Assembly: GCF_024435355.1 (NCBI RefSeq)
Contig: NZ_JAMJWG010000020.1
Location: forward strand, 123,845-187,844
Direction: 5' to 3'
DNA: 64,000 nt
From: Streptomyces odontomachi
Lineage (GTDB): Bacteria; Actinomycetota; Actinomycetes; Streptomycetales; Streptomycetaceae
This document shows, one piece after another, positions 62,792 through 64,000 of this stretch (its first letter is position 1; every line of letters begins with the position of its first letter). Below the pieces are notes generated by a model. It had not been told where the DNA came from. It ran no database searches and saw only the letters and a list, made by a program, of their open reading frames with translations. The translations under genes were made by a program, and so were the position numbers.

Positions 62792-64000
62792 TCATCCCGG
62801 GCAGACGGGAGAGGGATCCTGGCCGCGTAGGTACTGGGATTGCTCGGTCTTTGTGAAGTTGCGGTCCAGGGCCGAGCAGATGGCGCGGCTCATGGCGCGC
62901 GCGTCGCGGGAGTCCACGTTCCACAGCCGGGCGGTGCCGTCATCGCTGGCAGTGGCGACCGTTCTGCCGTCCGGGCTGAACGCCACCGAGATCACCGGCA
63001 TGGTGTGGCCTTTCAGAATGGTGCGGGGCTCGCCTGTCCGCACATCCGACAGGCGTGCGGTGCCGTCATCGCTGCCGGTGGCGAGCGTCTTGCCGTCCGG
63101 GCTGAACGCCACCGAACGAACAGCCCCCGTATGACCCTTAAGAGTGCTACCAAGCCCAGCCGTGCGCACATCCCACAACCGTGCGGTGCCATCATCGCTG
63201 CCGGTGGCGAGCGTCTTGCCGTCCGGGCTGAACGCCACCGAACGAACAGCCCCCGTATGACCCTTAAGAGTGCTACCAAGCCCACCCGTGCGCACATCCC
63301 ACAACCGTGCGGTGCCATCGAAGCTGCCGCCGGTGGCAAGTGTTCCACCGTCCGGGCTGAACGCCACCGAACCCACGACGTCGGTGTAGTTCCCGAGGGT
63401 GGTACGGAGTTTCCCGGTCCGCGCGTCCCAGAGGCGTGCGCTGCCATCGGAGCTGCTGGCGGTGGCGAGGGTACGGCCGTCGGGGCTGAACGCCACAGAC
63501 TCCACGATGTCGGCGTCCCCCCTGAGCCTGGTGCTGGGATCGCCGGAACGCACGTCCCACAGCCGGGCGGGGTCGTCTTCGCTTGCGGTGGCAAGTGTGC
63601 GGCCGTCCGGGCTGAACGCCAGCGCACGTATCGTCCCCGTGGAGTCCTTGAGGGTGGTGCGGATCTTTCCGGTCGGCACGTCCCACAGACGTGTAGCGTC
63701 GTCGTAGCTGCCGCCGGTGGCGAGCGTGGCGCCGTCCGGGCTGAACGCCACCGCACGCACCGTGCCGGCGTGGCCCTTGAAGATCGTGCGGGGCTCGCCC
63801 GAGGACCGCGCGTCCCAGAGGCGTACGGTGTCGTCATCGCTCTCGGTGGTGAGCGTCTTTCCGTCCGGGCTGAACGCCACCGCACGCACGGCCATGGTAT
63901 GGCCCTTGAAGACCATACGGGGCTTACCGGACTGCACGTCCCACAGGCAGGCGGTGTGGTCGCTGCTTCCGGTGGCGAGGGTGTTGCCGTCCGGGCTGAA
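62792..64000 (-). CDS. WD40 repeat protein, N-terminus beyond window end
   Basis: The frame runs without stop to the right edge, so only the C-terminal 402 residues are seen. They are about eight WD40 repeats of 42-44 residues, with the pattern VRSVAFSPDGKTLATGSDDGTARLWD in pieces, ending in a 45-residue tail with DPSPVCPG. In Streptomyces such propellers often follow an N-terminal kinase, NTPase or HTH domain, which would lie outside. One repeat has LSDV in place of LWDV. Two adjacent repeats are nearly identical in DNA. The function cannot be told from this part. Confidence 0.9.
   Translation of the reverse strand, partial: FSPDGNTLATGSSDHTACLWDVQSGKPRMVFKGHTMAVRAVAFSPDGKTLTTESDDDTVRLWDARSSGEPRTIFKGHAGTVRAVAFSPDGATLATGGSYDDATRLWDVPTGKIRTTLKDSTGTIRALAFSPDGRTLATASEDDPARLWDVRSGDPSTRLRGDADIVESVAFSPDGRTLATASSSDGSARLWDARTGKLRTTLGNYTDVVGSVAFSPDGGTLATGGSFDGTARLWDVRTGGLGSTLKGHTGAVRSVAFSPDGKTLATGSDDGTARLWDVRTAGLGSTLKGHTGAVRSVAFSPDGKTLATGSDDGTARLSDVRTGEPRTILKGHTMPVISVAFSPDGRTVATASDDGTARLWNVDSRDARAMSRAICSALDRNFTKTEQSQYLRGQDPSPVCPG
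63055..63306 (-). repeat. Two 126-bp near-identical WD40 repeat units
   Basis: Units 63055-63180 and 63181-63306 differ at only two of 126 bases by my reading. The flanking WD units have diverged far more. This indicates recent duplication or gene conversion. Confidence 0.9.

Noticed and set aside
1..64000. CRISPR arrays, tRNA or rRNA genes, insertion sequences, prophage or conjugative elements, biosynthetic cluster
   Set aside because: Looked for repeated spacers, tRNA T-loop signatures, transposase or integrase motifs and modular synthases; none was seen.

Overview
The window reads as a stretch of a Streptomyces chromosome. It has very high GC with strong third-position GC, many GTG starts and TGA stops, and four-base ATGA or one-base TGATG gene overlaps. 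Its families are typical of the genus: a WhiJ-like HTH/DUF397/ATPase trio, an RNase Sa-type ribonuclease, a GH46 chitosanase, a SNF2/SWIM pair and an LtrA protein. Gene order from the ROK kinase (about 22 kb) to the tartronate semialdehyde reductase (about 62 kb) matches, as far as I remember, one conserved Streptomyces chromosome-arm segment. I see no tRNA, rRNA, CRISPR array, transposase, integrase or prophage.

Layout. 1-4.6 kb is accessory: an edge-truncated HEAT-like protein of lower GC, the HTH/DUF397/ATPase trio, a phosphotransferase and a broken DUF6191-like remnant. 4.6-15.2 kb carries a sugar MFS/dehydrogenase operon with a divergent ROK repressor, an esterase with a divergent MarR, a thioredoxin-fold membrane protein, an NDH-2-like flavoprotein, an unrecognised protein, and a MarR/monooxygenase divergent pair. 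15.4-20.7 kb is a SWIM/SNF2 helicase operon. 20.9-28.1 kb is a sugar-uptake locus: ROK kinase, ABC importer, GntR regulator and a divergent Gfo/Idh/MocA dehydrogenase. 28.1-32.2 kb has a two-component system, a small membrane protein, a secreted ribonuclease and an AIM24 protein.

The main theme is purine catabolism feeding glyoxylate metabolism. 8-Oxoguanine deaminase, uricase, 5-hydroxyisourate hydrolase and OHCU decarboxylase (51.7-55.4 kb) make allantoin. Allantoinase and allantoicase (32.3-35.0 kb) open it to ureidoglycolate. Malate synthase (39.0-40.6 kb), and hydroxypyruvate isomerase with tartronate semialdehyde reductase (60.9-62.8 kb), use the glyoxylate. An IclR-type regulator (AllR-like) sits beside allantoinase. 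Three operons of this theme share an inverted repeat of form TTCAAC-N5-GTTGAA, each overlapping a -35 box. A second repeat, TTCCG-N5-CGGAA, occurs between allantoinase and the regulator and, doubled at 21-bp spacing, before hydroxypyruvate isomerase. Glyoxylate carboligase and ureidoglycolate lyase are not in the window.

Between the purine blocks lie a DUF5955-like protein, a MobA-like nucleotidyltransferase, a HipA-like kinase, a DUF4291 protein, a secreted von Willebrand factor A pair, an HxlR/aminotransferase divergent pair, a phosphatase, a thioesterase, a frameshifted membrane-protein gene, chitosanase, LtrA, a DauR-type HTH with a thiamine-binding-like protein, and the three-gene proton-translocating transhydrogenase. 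The window ends inside a WD40 gene that carries two almost identical 126-bp repeat units.
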